A DNA stretch of 13,146 nucleotides, from contig JALWRU010000400.1 in NCBI GenBank assembly GCA_026994095.1, forward strand, positions 1-13,146. Reading direction: 5' to 3'. Of the stretch, positions 5,724 through 12,753 are shown in pieces (the stretch's first letter is position 1; the number at the start of each line of letters is the position of its first letter). The notes below the pieces were generated by a model. The model made no database searches. It was not told where the DNA came from and saw only the letters and a list, made by a program, of their open reading frames with translations. The translations under genes were made by a program, and so were the position numbers. This stretch comes from Nitrospira sp. GTDB taxonomy: Bacteria > Nitrospirota > JACRHL01.

Positions 5724-7208
5724 TTAGCCGCCCTGCAATCGCTCAATCAAGTCCTGTGGGGTAGCGCACTCCGCCAGCACGGCCTGCAACTGGGCCTTGG
5801 CCCCTTTAAACGGGTCCAGTGTGGGGATGCGGCGAATCTCGTCGCCGGTATCCAGCATCACCGAATCCCAGCTTACCCCGTAGACCGCCTTGCCAAAGCG
5901 GGCCAGACAGGCCCCCCGGAACCAGGCGCGGGTATCTTCCGGCGGGGTACGCTGGGCCGCCTCGACCGCGTCGTCATCCACCAGTATCTCTACCCGCTCC
6001 CGCCGTTTGAGGGTGTGGAACAGGCCCTTGTCCGGGTTGATGTCGTGGTACTGGATATCCATGGCCTTGGCCCGTGGCGAGTTCCAGTCCAGCCCCTTCT
6101 TCTTCAGATAGCTGTCGATCATACGGTACTTGAGCACCCAGTCCACCTGCGGACCCACCGACAGGGGATCACCCTCCAGCGCATCCAGTACGGTCTGCCA
6201 CCGCTCGATCACCAGGGGGAAGCTACCGGGGAGTTCATGGGTACGGGCGTAGTCCTGCACCCGCTCCAGATAGCACCGCTGGATCTGGATGGCCGTCATA
6301 CTGCGGCCATCGGCGAGCGGCAGCGACTGACGCAGGCCCAGATCGCGGGAAACCTGTCGAAAGGCCTCCAGCGGATCGGCCAGTTCGGGCACCGGCCCCA
6401 GCGCGTCGTCTTCGATCAACCGCAGTACCAACGCCATGGTGCCCACCTTGAGGAAGGTGGCCACCTGACACAGGTTGGCATCGCCGGGGATCACATGCAG
6501 CCGCAGCCACTGCTCCCGGTTGGCGTGGGGTTCGTCACGGGTGTTGAACAGGGGGCGCCGGGTCATGGTGTTGAGGCCGATCAGCGTCTCAAAAAAATCG
6601 GCCCGCTGGGACAGTTGGAACGGCACCGGGTCGCGTCGGTTCTCGGCCCCCACCTTGCCCGCGCCGCTGTAAATCTGGCGGGTCACCAGATAGGGAATCA
6701 AGGCCGCTGCCAGGGCCTCGGGCGCCACCTGCCGGTAGACCAGATAGTTCTCGTGGTAGCCGTAGCTGTTGCCCTTGCCGTCGGAATTATTTTTGAACAC
6801 CGCCAGACTGGGTTGCCCCACCGCCCGGTCGGCAATCTCACGGGCCCGGTTGGCGATACGCTCACCGGCAGATTCATACCGCACCAGCGCCAGCGGGTCG
6901 GTCACCTCCGGGGTGCAGTACTCCGGGTGGGCGCCATCCACATAGAAGCGCCCACCGTTGGCCAGCACCTTGTTCAAGGCCCGGTTGGCGTAGGGGTCCG
7001 GGTCTTCCCGCTCACCGTCGCACAGCTTGCCGAACAGGTCCAGCAACGGGTTCTCGCCGTCGTAATCCCACAGGCATTCCGGGGCCGGACGCTCCGGGCA
7101 GAAACCGACCAACCGCAGAGAGTTGGTGATGTGGTTCTGCTCACGAGGATCGAGTCCAGCAATGCCGAACTCGATCTCACTTCCCATTAAAAATGGACGG
7201 GTGGACAT
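5724..7208 (-). CDS. dop: Pup deamidase/depupylase Dop
   Basis: Dop hydrolyses the side-chain amide of the Pup C-terminal Gln, giving the Glu form that PafA ligates, and also removes Pup from substrates. The 494-residue protein is a PafA paralogue with the Dop-specific marks: LMGSEIEFGI at residues 7-16, then the long Dop loop (WDYDGENPLLDLFG onward), RFYVDGAHPEYCTPE with the catalytic Asp91, FKNNSDGKGNSYGYHENYL, YSGAGKVG, QLSQRADF, FNTRDEPHAN, GDANLCQVATFLKVG and the C-terminal SWDSVMLDTG plus RIPTLDPFKG. Length matches known Dop (about 500). It lies 26 bases after mpa and 38 bases before pup. The ribosome site at ATG 7208 is weak, consistent with coupling to mpa translation. No key residue appears lost. 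Confidence 0.95.
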   Translation of the reverse strand: MSTRPFLMGSEIEFGIAGLDPREQNHITNSLRLVGFCPERPAPECLWDYDGENPLLDLFGKLCDGEREDPDPYANRALNKVLANGGRFYVDGAHPEYCTPEVTDPLALVRYESAGERIANRAREIADRAVGQPSLAVFKNNSDGKGNSYGYHENYLVYRQVAPEALAAALIPYLVTRQIYSGAGKVGAENRRDPVPFQLSQRADFFETLIGLNTMTRRPLFNTRDEPHANREQWLRLHVIPGDANLCQVATFLKVGTMALVLRLIEDDALGPVPELADPLEAFRQVSRDLGLRQSLPLADGRSMTAIQIQRCYLERVQDYARTHELPGSFPLVIERWQTVLDALEGDPLSVGPQVDWVLKYRMIDSYLKKKGLDWNSPRAKAMDIQYHDINPDKGLFHTLKRRERVEILVDDDAVEAAQRTPPEDTRAWFRGACLARFGKAVYGVSWDSVMLDTGDEIRRIPTLDPFKGAKAQLQAVLAECATPQDLIERLQGG

Positions 7209-7234
7209 GATACCGACCGGTCGCCTGCGCCCGG

Positions 7235-9031
7235 TTACAGGTAGTGACCCGCCGACACCGGGGTGATGTTTTTGCCCTCGGTACCGTCGTCGTCACTGTT
7301 GCTGATGGTGCGAATGTTCACGATGCGCTCTCCCTTGCGCCCTGCGATCTTGGCCCAATCGTCCGGATTGGTGTTGTTGGGCAGGTCTTCGTTTTCGCGA
7401 TACTCCTGCCGCATGGCCGCCAGCAGGTCGTCGTAACACAAGCCCTTTTCACCCGTGTCGATGGCCCGTTTAATGGCGTATTTTTTGGCCCGCGAGACCA
7501 TTCCTTCAATCATTGCGCCACTGGCGAAATCTTTGAAATAACAGAGCTCCCGCTCACCGCTGGCGTAGGTGACCTCCAGAAATTCGTTGTCTTCGGTGTC
7601 TTCATACATACGGGTCACAAGCCGCTCGACCAGACGCTCAATCACCTGCTCGGTCGGCTCGTCCTCTGTACGATATTCCGACTTGCCAAAGGGCAGATCG
7701 GTGGTCAGGTACTTGGCAAAAATCTCTTTGGCGGCCTGCTCATCCGGGCGGCCTACCTTGATTTTTACGTCCAGCCGCCCCGGTCGCAACACCGCCGGGT
7801 CGATCAGGTCCTGACGGTTGGTGGCACCGATCACAATCACGTTGCGCAGCCGCTCCACCCCGTCGATCTCGGCCAGGAACTGAGGCACGATGGTGGCCTC
7901 CATGTCCGAGGAGATGCCCGAACCACGGGTGCGGAACAGGGAGTCCATCTCATCAAAGAAGATGATGACCGGCACCCCCTGATCGGCTTTCTCTTTGGCC
8001 TTCTCGAAGATCTCACGGATCTTGCGCTCGCTTTCACCCACATACTTGTTGAGCAGCTCCGGCCCTTTGATATGCAGAAAAAAGCTGCGCTTGGAGCGAT
8101 CGCTGTCGCTACCGCGCTGTTTTTCCACCTGCTCGGCAATGGCGTTGGCTACCGCCTTGGCGATGAGGGTCTTGCCGCAGCCGGGAGGACCGTATAACAG
8201 GATGCCCTTGGGCGGGCTTAACTGGTGCTCCCGATACAGGTCTGGATAGAGGAACGGCAGTTCCACCGCGTCCCTGATCTCTTCAATCTGGCCTGCCAGA
8301 CCACCGATCTGGCGGTAATCCACATCCGGGACCTCTTCAATCACCAGCTCTTCCGCTTCACATTTGGGCAGTTTTTCCAGCAGGTAACCGGAGCGACCGT
8401 CCAGCAGCACATGGTCACCCACCCGAATGTCATCTTCCAGCAGCTTGTCGGTCAGCCGCACCACCCGCTCTTCATCTGCATGCAGGGTCACAATGGCACG
8501 CTGGTCTTCCATCAACTCCTTGATGCAGACCACCTCGCCCTGGACCTGAAACCCCTTGGCCTCCACCACGTTGAAGGCTTCATTCAAGACCAGTTCCTGC
8601 CCCAGTTGCAGGTCGTCGACCTTCACATCCGGGTGCACATGCACCTTCATCTTGCGACCGCTCACGTAAACGTTGACGGTACCGTCCTCGTTAATCGACG
8701 AGAAAAATCCATAGGGGTTGGGCGGCAGGGTCAGCTTTTCCACCTCTTCCCTCAACGCTTCGATCTGGGCGCGGGACTCTTGCAGCACCTGCGCCAGCTT
8801 CTGGTTTTGCTGATAGGCCTGATCGAGTTTGTTGCGCACCGGGAACAGGTGCTGCAGCTCGTTCTCCATGGACTGCAACTGCTCTTGCAAGCGTTGCAGC
8901 TCCTCCGCGTCGATGGCAGACAGGGGGTCAACCCTGGCCCCTCCCGACGGGGTAGCGGACGGATCAAGCGGACGATCGGACCGCATCTGGTGGCTGCTGT
9001 CGTCTGACGAGTTGGGCTGGCGAATGGCCAT
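7235..9031 (-). CDS. mpa: Proteasomal AAA+ ATPase Mpa/ARC
   Basis: This 598-residue protein is the hexameric unfoldase that captures Pup and feeds substrates into the 20S core. A disordered, polar N-terminus is followed by a coiled coil (about 38-100) that binds Pup, a double OB domain (about 105-235), and the AAA+ module: Walker A GPPGCGKT at 281-288, pore loop KYVG at 329-332, Walker B VIIFFDE at 355-361, sensor GATN at 402-405 and arginine-finger segment RPGR at 416-419. The C-terminus is GHYL, an HbYX-type motif like the GQYL of actinobacterial Mpa that inserts into alpha-ring pockets. The ATG at 9031 has AGGAGG four bases upstream; a longer frame to 9133 lacks such a site and family similarity. 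It is the first gene of the proteasome operon. ARC is the usual name outside mycobacteria. Confidence 0.96.
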   Translation of the reverse strand: MAIRQPNSSDDSSHQMRSDRPLDPSATPSGGARVDPLSAIDAEELQRLQEQLQSMENELQHLFPVRNKLDQAYQQNQKLAQVLQESRAQIEALREEVEKLTLPPNPYGFFSSINEDGTVNVYVSGRKMKVHVHPDVKVDDLQLGQELVLNEAFNVVEAKGFQVQGEVVCIKELMEDQRAIVTLHADEERVVRLTDKLLEDDIRVGDHVLLDGRSGYLLEKLPKCEAEELVIEEVPDVDYRQIGGLAGQIEEIRDAVELPFLYPDLYREHQLSPPKGILLYGPPGCGKTLIAKAVANAIAEQVEKQRGSDSDRSKRSFFLHIKGPELLNKYVGESERKIREIFEKAKEKADQGVPVIIFFDEMDSLFRTRGSGISSDMEATIVPQFLAEIDGVERLRNVIVIGATNRQDLIDPAVLRPGRLDVKIKVGRPDEQAAKEIFAKYLTTDLPFGKSEYRTEDEPTEQVIERLVERLVTRMYEDTEDNEFLEVTYASGERELCYFKDFASGAMIEGMVSRAKKYAIKRAIDTGEKGLCYDDLLAAMRQEYRENEDLPNNTNPDDWAKIAGRKGERIVNIRTISNSDDDGTEGKNITPVSAGHYL

Positions 9032-9035
9032 AGCA

Positions 9036-9041
9036 CCTCCT
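9036..9041 (-). promoter_or_regulatory. Strong ribosome binding site of mpa
   Basis: On the minus strand a perfect AGGAGG stands four bases before ATG 9031. It decides the start of mpa against the in-frame ATG at 9133, which has no such site. Confidence 0.8.
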
Positions 9042-9140
9042 ATCCAGCGTCGACCGGGGCTTCCCCCGAATGGGTACGAACGCACAAACCGGCCCGCCAA
9101 CTTAACCTTAAGCGCCATCCTGAATTCGGTCAAATACGCC

Positions 9141-9171
9141 TATATAATGGGCATATTAATTTATAAGTCAT
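9141..9171 (-). promoter_or_regulatory. Candidate promoter of the proteasome operon
   Basis: The spacer between thiE and mpa is strikingly A/T-rich compared with the genes. On the minus strand ATGACT at 9171-9166 (four of six matches to a -35 box) and TATATA at 9146-9141 are 19 bases apart, about 110 bases before the mpa start. The match is modest. On the plus strand TATAAT at 9143-9148 is a better -10 box, but no gene lies that way. Confidence 0.28.
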
Positions 9172-9187
9172 TGATTTACATGACTTA
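9164..9187. promoter_or_regulatory. Perfect 8-bp inverted repeat, possible operator
   Basis: TAAGTCAT at 9164-9171 and ATGACTTA at 9180-9187 are exact inverted copies separated by 8 bases. The left arm covers the candidate -35 box of mpa and the right arm includes the thiE stop codon. The stem is A/T-rich without a T tract, so a protein-binding site is likelier than a terminator. Confidence 0.4.
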
Positions 9188-9820
9188 CAATAACGACGCT
9201 GGCGGCATCACCCGCGCCGTCAGGCGGCGGCTCGCGTCGGCGGGATCGACCGCGGTCAATATCGCCGAGATCAGACCGATACCATGACCGCCGCAGGCCA
9301 TCACCGAATCGACCTGATCCACGCCGATTCCCCCCAGTGCAAACAGGGGAATTGGCGCACTTTCCACTACTTCTGATAACCGCTTTAAACCAGCGGGTAT
9401 TCCCATACCGCGTTTGGAGGGGGTGTCAAATACCGGACCGAACGTGACAAAATCGGCTCCGTCTGCCGCCACGCGGGAAATTTCGTCCTGATGGTGGGTA
9501 GAGACCCCAATCCATCGCTGACGGCCCAGCAGCGCCCGTACCTGCGCCACTGGCGGGTCGTCAGAGGTGAGATGCACGCCGGTGCCCAGCGCCAGCGCCA
9601 CATCGGTGCGACTATTGATGAGTAGATGGGCCTCATACCGGTCAGTGAGGGCCTTGACCTGCCGCCCCAGCCGCAGCAGTGCTGCGGTAGACAGGTCTTT
9701 TTCGCGCAGTTGAACCAGCCGCACCCCGCCGGACAGGGCCGCCTCCAGCGCGGGCAACAGATCGCCCCCCGGTAGCAGGTGGCGATCGGTAATCAAATAG
9801 AGTCGTGGCAAGTCGGCCAC
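9185..9820 (-). CDS. thiE: ThiE/TenI-family protein, probable thiamine phosphate synthase
   Basis: This 211-residue TIM-barrel protein belongs to the family of ThiE, which joins the pyrimidine and thiazole parts of thiamine, and TenI, the thiazole tautomerase. Visible motifs are VQLREKD (Gln37, Arg39, Lys41, pyrophosphate binding), LLINSRTD (69-70), GVHLTSDD, WIGVSTHH with His109, FGPVFDTPSKRGMG, and the phosphate-binding FALGGIG. ThiE normally has Asn-Asp where this protein has Asn69-Ser70, and the GPVFDTPSK segment is also typical of TenI, so a tautomerase role is possible. It starts at GTG 9820, six bases after the thiG stop, in the order thiS-thiG-thiE. The symbol is given for the family and context; the exact reaction is less sure than the fold. 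Confidence 0.78.
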   Translation of the reverse strand: MADLPRLYLITDRHLLPGGDLLPALEAALSGGVRLVQLREKDLSTAALLRLGRQVKALTDRYEAHLLINSRTDVALALGTGVHLTSDDPPVAQVRALLGRQRWIGVSTHHQDEISRVAADGADFVTFGPVFDTPSKRGMGIPAGLKRLSEVVESAPIPLFALGGIGVDQVDSVMACGGHGIGLISAILTAVDPADASRRLTARVMPPASLL

Positions 9821-9826
9821 GGGGTG

Positions 9827-10618
9827 CTAGTTGCTGGCGGCGATCATGCCCTGTAACGGCGAGCTGGCGGTGGCGTAGGTCTTTTTAGGCATGCGGCCCG
9901 CCAAAAAGGCCTCCCGGCCAGCCTGCACCGCATGATTCATCGCGCGGGCCATGCGGATCGGGTCCTGCGCCCCGGCAATGGCGGTATTGAGCAGCACCGC
10001 CTCCACTCCCAGCTCCATTGCCACGGCCACGTCTGAAGCGGTGCCCACACCGGCATCGACCACCACCGGAATGCTGACCGCCTGCTGCACCAGCTGCACG
10101 CTGTAAGGATTGCAGACCCCCAACCCGGAGCCGATGGGGGCCGCCAGCGGCATCACCGCCGCACAGCCAACCGCCTCAAACTTTTTGGCCATGATCGGAT
10201 CGTCAGTCATGTAGGGCAACACGATAAACCCCTCCTTGACCAGCACTTCCGCCGCCTCAAGCGTCGCTTCGTTATCCGGATAGAGGCTCTCCTGATCGCC
10301 GATCACCTCCAGTTTGACCATGTCCGATACCCCGGCGGCGCGGGCCAATTGAGCGGTACGGATGGCGTCTTTGGCGGTAAAACAACCGGCGGTATTGGGC
10401 AGAATCTTGTAGATTTTGGGATCGAGAAAATCCAGCAGGTTCTCTTCGTTAGGGTCGGTGATATTGACCCGGCGCACCGCCACGGTCACCACATCGGCAC
10501 CGGAGGCCTCAATGGCCCGTCGGGTCTCGTCAAAATCTTTATATTTGCCGGTACCCACCCACAGGCGAGAGTTGAGGTTGATGCCGCCAATGACCAATGG
10601 GTCGCTCTGATTACTCAT
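9827..10618 (-). CDS. thiG: Thiazole synthase ThiG
   Basis: ThiG builds the thiazole phosphate ring of thiamine from deoxyxylulose 5-phosphate, dehydroglycine or glycine imine, and the sulphur carried on ThiS thiocarboxylate. The 263-residue protein has the family signatures LWVGTGKY near residue 20, VTVAVRRVN, LPNTAGCFTAKDA, VKLEVIGD with the Schiff-base Lys102, LPYMTDDP, VMPLAAPIGSGLG, VVDAGVGTASD and LLNTAIAGA. Length is normal. The ATG at 10618 overlaps the thiS stop (ATGA) and has AAGGAG upstream inside the thiS tail; an ATG nine codons earlier (10645) would precede that site and is less likely. The protein acts in the cytoplasm in complex with ThiS. Confidence 0.95.
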   Translation of the reverse strand: MSNQSDPLVIGGINLNSRLWVGTGKYKDFDETRRAIEASGADVVTVAVRRVNITDPNEENLLDFLDPKIYKILPNTAGCFTAKDAIRTAQLARAAGVSDMVKLEVIGDQESLYPDNEATLEAAEVLVKEGFIVLPYMTDDPIMAKKFEAVGCAAVMPLAAPIGSGLGVCNPYSVQLVQQAVSIPVVVDAGVGTASDVAVAMELGVEAVLLNTAIAGAQDPIRMARAMNHAVQAGREAFLAGRMPKKTYATASSPLQGMIAASN

Positions 10619-10842
10619 GCCCTGTGACACTCCTTTTGGCCGCATCCGCCGCCGACAAATCGAATAATTTCAATGGTATCCCCAGCCTCCAGGCTGGCCT
10701 CAGAGAAACCCTCGCGGGACAAAATCTCCATGTTGCGTTCTACTGCCACCCCTTCGGCCTTGATGTCCAGTTCGGCCAGCAAGGTGGCAACGGTACAGTC
10801 GGCTGATACCTGGCGTGGCTCGCCGTTTACGGTAATGTTCAC
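10615..10842 (-). CDS. thiS: Sulphur carrier protein ThiS with C-terminal extension
   Basis: ThiS is a beta-grasp, ubiquitin-like sulphur carrier whose C-terminal Gly is adenylated and turned into a thiocarboxylate that feeds ThiG. Residues 1-66 are ordinary: MNITVNGEPR, TVATLLAELDI, VAVERNMEIL and GDTIEIIRFVGGG. The reading frame does not stop there but adds CGQKECHRA, giving 75 residues. No other frame offers a stop just after the Gly-Gly-Gly, so a simple sequencing frameshift does not restore the usual end. The tail would have to be removed for normal function. It starts at GTG 10842 with a GGTAGGGGGG ribosome site. The thiG ribosome site lies within the tail codons. Confidence 0.9.
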   Translation of the reverse strand: MNITVNGEPRQVSADCTVATLLAELDIKAEGVAVERNMEILSREGFSEASLEAGDTIEIIRFVGGGCGQKECHRA

Positions 10843-10922
10843 AAGCCCCCCTACCTTAATAGATCCACAGGATGTGGCTCAGGGTATCGGCAGCGGTCGC
10901 AGGTGGTCAAACCGGTCATCGG

Positions 10923-11393
10923 TCACTCCGGCGGGGTCATGTAGGTGGCGGAACCCGGATTGGCCTTTTGCGCAAACAGGAAGGTGGCGATCTCGTCGCG
11001 CTCCTGCTCGGTCAGGTCGGTAAAGTCCATGGCGTAGGAGCCGTCGTGCATGGTCTTGCCCTGCATGGCCCGCTTGGGGTCTTCCAGATAGGCCCGTAAC
11101 CACATAAAGGTGTGGCGGGTACCCGACCCGTCCAACTCTGGCCCAAGACCCCATTCACCGATCTTGAACACCACATGGCAGTTGCGGCAGCCAAGCCGTT
11201 TGAAGTGCTGGAACCCGGCATCGGCCTTGGGGCTCTCATCGTAATATTCACGTACCCGCAGCACGTCGGTCACGTGGGTAATGGCCAGCAGCCAGAATAC
11301 GAACCCGAATACCAGCAACACCCCAACGGTGAAAAACAGCACCCGCTCGCCCTGCCGCAAACCGGCCCAGAACTGTAACAATCGTTTTTGCAT
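10923..11393 (-). CDS. Membrane-anchored monohaem cytochrome c
   Basis: The 156-residue protein has a basic N-terminus, one transmembrane anchor at about residues 17-40 (RVLFFTVGVLLVFGFVFWLLAI) shown in parts as VLFFTVGVLLVFG and FVFWLLAI, then a periplasmic cytochrome c domain. The haem site is CRNCH near residues 69-73, followed by WGLGPELDGSGTRH and a sixth-ligand candidate Met in GKTMHDGSYAMDF; the C-terminal helix is TEQERDEIATFLF. The layout, anchor plus single haem and GPEL segment, resembles NorC and other anchored cytochrome subunits, but no NorB or oxidase catalytic subunit is in the window. It lies 18 bases after the small membrane protein gene and is probably cotranscribed with it. 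The likely role is electron transfer to a membrane enzyme. Confidence 0.82.
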   Translation of the reverse strand: MQKRLLQFWAGLRQGERVLFFTVGVLLVFGFVFWLLAITHVTDVLRVREYYDESPKADAGFQHFKRLGCRNCHVVFKIGEWGLGPELDGSGTRHTFMWLRAYLEDPKRAMQGKTMHDGSYAMDFTDLTEQERDEIATFLFAQKANPGSATYMTPPE

Positions 11394-11411
11394 TAATCGA
11401 CCTAGGGCCGC

Positions 11412-11642
11412 CTAGATAATGATCTTGAAGACAAACGCCATCACTGCGTAGATCAATACGAAAACCACACCAACTCCCGACGCCCACATGACCATACGCT
11501 CGCCCTTTTTATTGGGTGTGCCGGTATGTTTCATGAAGCGGTAGCTGATGAAGAAAAACGTGACGATCGCAACGACAAAAAAGACAAAAATACTGATCCC
11601 GAATACGTCGTCCGGGTTCCAGCTATTCATTGTTTCGAGCAT
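11412..11642 (-). CDS. Small two-helix membrane protein of unknown family
   Basis: A 76-residue product (from ATG 11642) has two hydrophobic segments, roughly GISIFVFFVVAIVTFFFI and VMWASGVGVVFVLIYAVMAF, joined by a short basic loop YRFMKHTGTPNKKGERM. It has no cysteines for haem attachment and no motif I recognise. It sits immediately upstream of the anchored cytochrome c on the same strand, so a small subunit or assembly partner of a respiratory complex is a reasonable guess, no more. The start is uncertain: a GTG at 11663 and an ATG at 11630 are in frame, and none has a clear ribosome site. Confidence 0.65.
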   Translation of the reverse strand: MLETMNSWNPDDVFGISIFVFFVVAIVTFFFISYRFMKHTGTPNKKGERMVMWASGVGVVFVLIYAVMAFVFKIII

Positions 11643-11663
11643 GGTGGGGCTGGAGGTGCCCAC

Positions 11664-11839
11664 AAACGGGGCAGTCCTTTCTTGAAGGGGTCACGCGACG
11701 ATTTTGTCGCACACGGGTAATCGGGGCTTTCGCCGTACCCGGATTTTGCATATCCTGTGAGGCCATATTGTACATGAATCCGGTGCGCAGGGAGGGAGAC
11801 GCATCCGGGTGAACACCGGAATAAGGGCATAAGACCGAC
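11664..11839. other. Divergent intergenic region
   Basis: This 176-base gap separates the leftward membrane protein/cytochrome genes from the rightward oxidoreductase, so it should hold promoters for both. I see only poor matches (TTGCAT near 11746 on the plus strand, without a well-spaced -10 box). A minus-strand frame through it with a CPVCG motif extends into the opposite gene and is not credible as a gene. Confidence 0.4.
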
Positions 11840-12658
11840 ATGAAGGCTTTTTTGGTCATTGGCAGCACGGGCGTAGCAGGCACCGCCGCCATTAAATCTG
11901 TACGCCAGCGACACGGCAACGACGCCCACATCACCGGGGTCTGGTACGGACGCAAACACGAGGAGTTGACCATCGACGGGGTCGACCGGGTACTGTTTGG
12001 CGACGCCTCCGATCCAGACACCTTAAACCGCATCGAAGAAGCTGCTGGTACCCGCTTTGACGCGATCTTTTACGCCACCGCCATGGGCGAGGTGGGTTTC
12101 CCGTCCAGTTTGACCACCGACGAGCAGATCGCCGCCTCCAACCGGCTCTCCTTCGACCCGCTGGCGCAGATTGAAGACCGCTTCGACCCGACCCTGATCG
12201 TCACCTACTCCACGTTTTACAACCTGGCCCATCAACAGGTGACCTACGGGGCCATGGCCCACTCCAAGGCCGCCATTGAGGCCTGGACGGTGGAGAATGC
12301 CAAGGGCAGTCGTCAGTGCATCCGCGCCGGGGCCTTTCGCTCCAGTTCGTCCATGGCGATCAAGCTGCTGGTACGCAGAAACGCCGCCAAGCTGGCCGCC
12401 ATCGACGATCCGATCCTGCAAAAGCACTTCTCCGGGGTCAAGGCCTCGGTGGCAGTGGACACCCTGCAGGAGGCGGTCTTTAACGAAGAGCGCGAAACCT
12501 ATGGGGATACCGGCACCGATGAGAGCGGACTGATCGCCGCCCATCTGGAGATGTTCGACCACCCGGACTGCCCATTTATTTGTGTCTGCGGCAGCAAAAT
12601 GTGGCATGACGACACTGCCCAGCCCGCCCCGCCGCGACAGGTGGCACAAAGCCACTAA
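11840..12658 (+). CDS. Rossmann-fold NAD(P)-dependent oxidoreductase, SDR superfamily
   Basis: The 272-residue protein begins with a dinucleotide-binding strand and loop, FLVIGSTGVAGTAA (Gly8, Gly11, Gly14), continues with GVWYGRKH at the end of the second strand, LFGDASDPD, IFYATAMGEVG, and LIVTYSTFYNL with Ser124. The expected catalytic Tyr-X3-Lys of classical short-chain dehydrogenases is absent; instead Tyr136 and Lys143 are spaced Tyr-X6-Lys (YGAMAHSK), as in the FabI-type enoyl-ACP reductases, and the total length is also close to FabI. The Gly-rich motif is nevertheless not FabI-like. The substrate is unknown. No strong ribosome site is visible before ATG 11840; a TAAGGG lies about 14 bases away. 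It is transcribed away from the cytochrome genes. Confidence 0.72.
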   Translation: MKAFLVIGSTGVAGTAAIKSVRQRHGNDAHITGVWYGRKHEELTIDGVDRVLFGDASDPDTLNRIEEAAGTRFDAIFYATAMGEVGFPSSLTTDEQIAASNRLSFDPLAQIEDRFDPTLIVTYSTFYNLAHQQVTYGAMAHSKAAIEAWTVENAKGSRQCIRAGAFRSSSSMAIKLLVRRNAAKLAAIDDPILQKHFSGVKASVAVDTLQEAVFNEERETYGDTGTDESGLIAAHLEMFDHPDCPFICVCGSKMWHDDTAQPAPPRQVAQSH

Positions 12659-12663
12659 CCCGG

Positions 12664-12693
12664 TTGCCGCCTTCCCTGCCCGCGCCCTATAAT
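12664..12693 (+). promoter_or_regulatory. Sigma-70-like promoter upstream of the peroxiredoxin gene
   Basis: TTGCCG at 12664-12669 and a perfect TATAAT at 12688-12693 are 18 bases apart, 60 bases before the peroxiredoxin ATG. The predicted transcript start near 12700 gives a leader of about 54 bases with GGAG seven bases before the ATG. Confidence 0.65.
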
Positions 12694-12753
12694 CGGCGCT
12701 CCACCACGGGTATTGTTGCCCGGCGTGCCATCTTTTTTTGACGGAGTTCTGCC

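Noticed and set aside
5646..7190. Long open frame on the plus strand (514 codons) opposite dop
   Set aside because: It is antisense to dop, rich in His/Gln/Gly from reversed GC-rich codons, and has no family likeness. Dop on the other strand matches its family over its full length.
7244..9007. Two long plus-strand frames opposite mpa
   Set aside because: Both are shadows of the mpa coding strand; their composition is typical of antisense translation and they carry no motifs.
10843..10922. TPP riboswitch before thiS
   Set aside because: The gap is only 80 bases and, apart from a short CTGAG, shows none of the conserved TPP aptamer blocks. The CCACA/TGTGG hairpin at 10865-10877 is small and has no T tract after it.
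11623..12033. Minus-strand frame with a CPVCG motif, possible zinc-ribbon protein
   Set aside because: It runs antisense through the start of the oxidoreductase gene and the divergent spacer, and the rest of it has no fold-like pattern.
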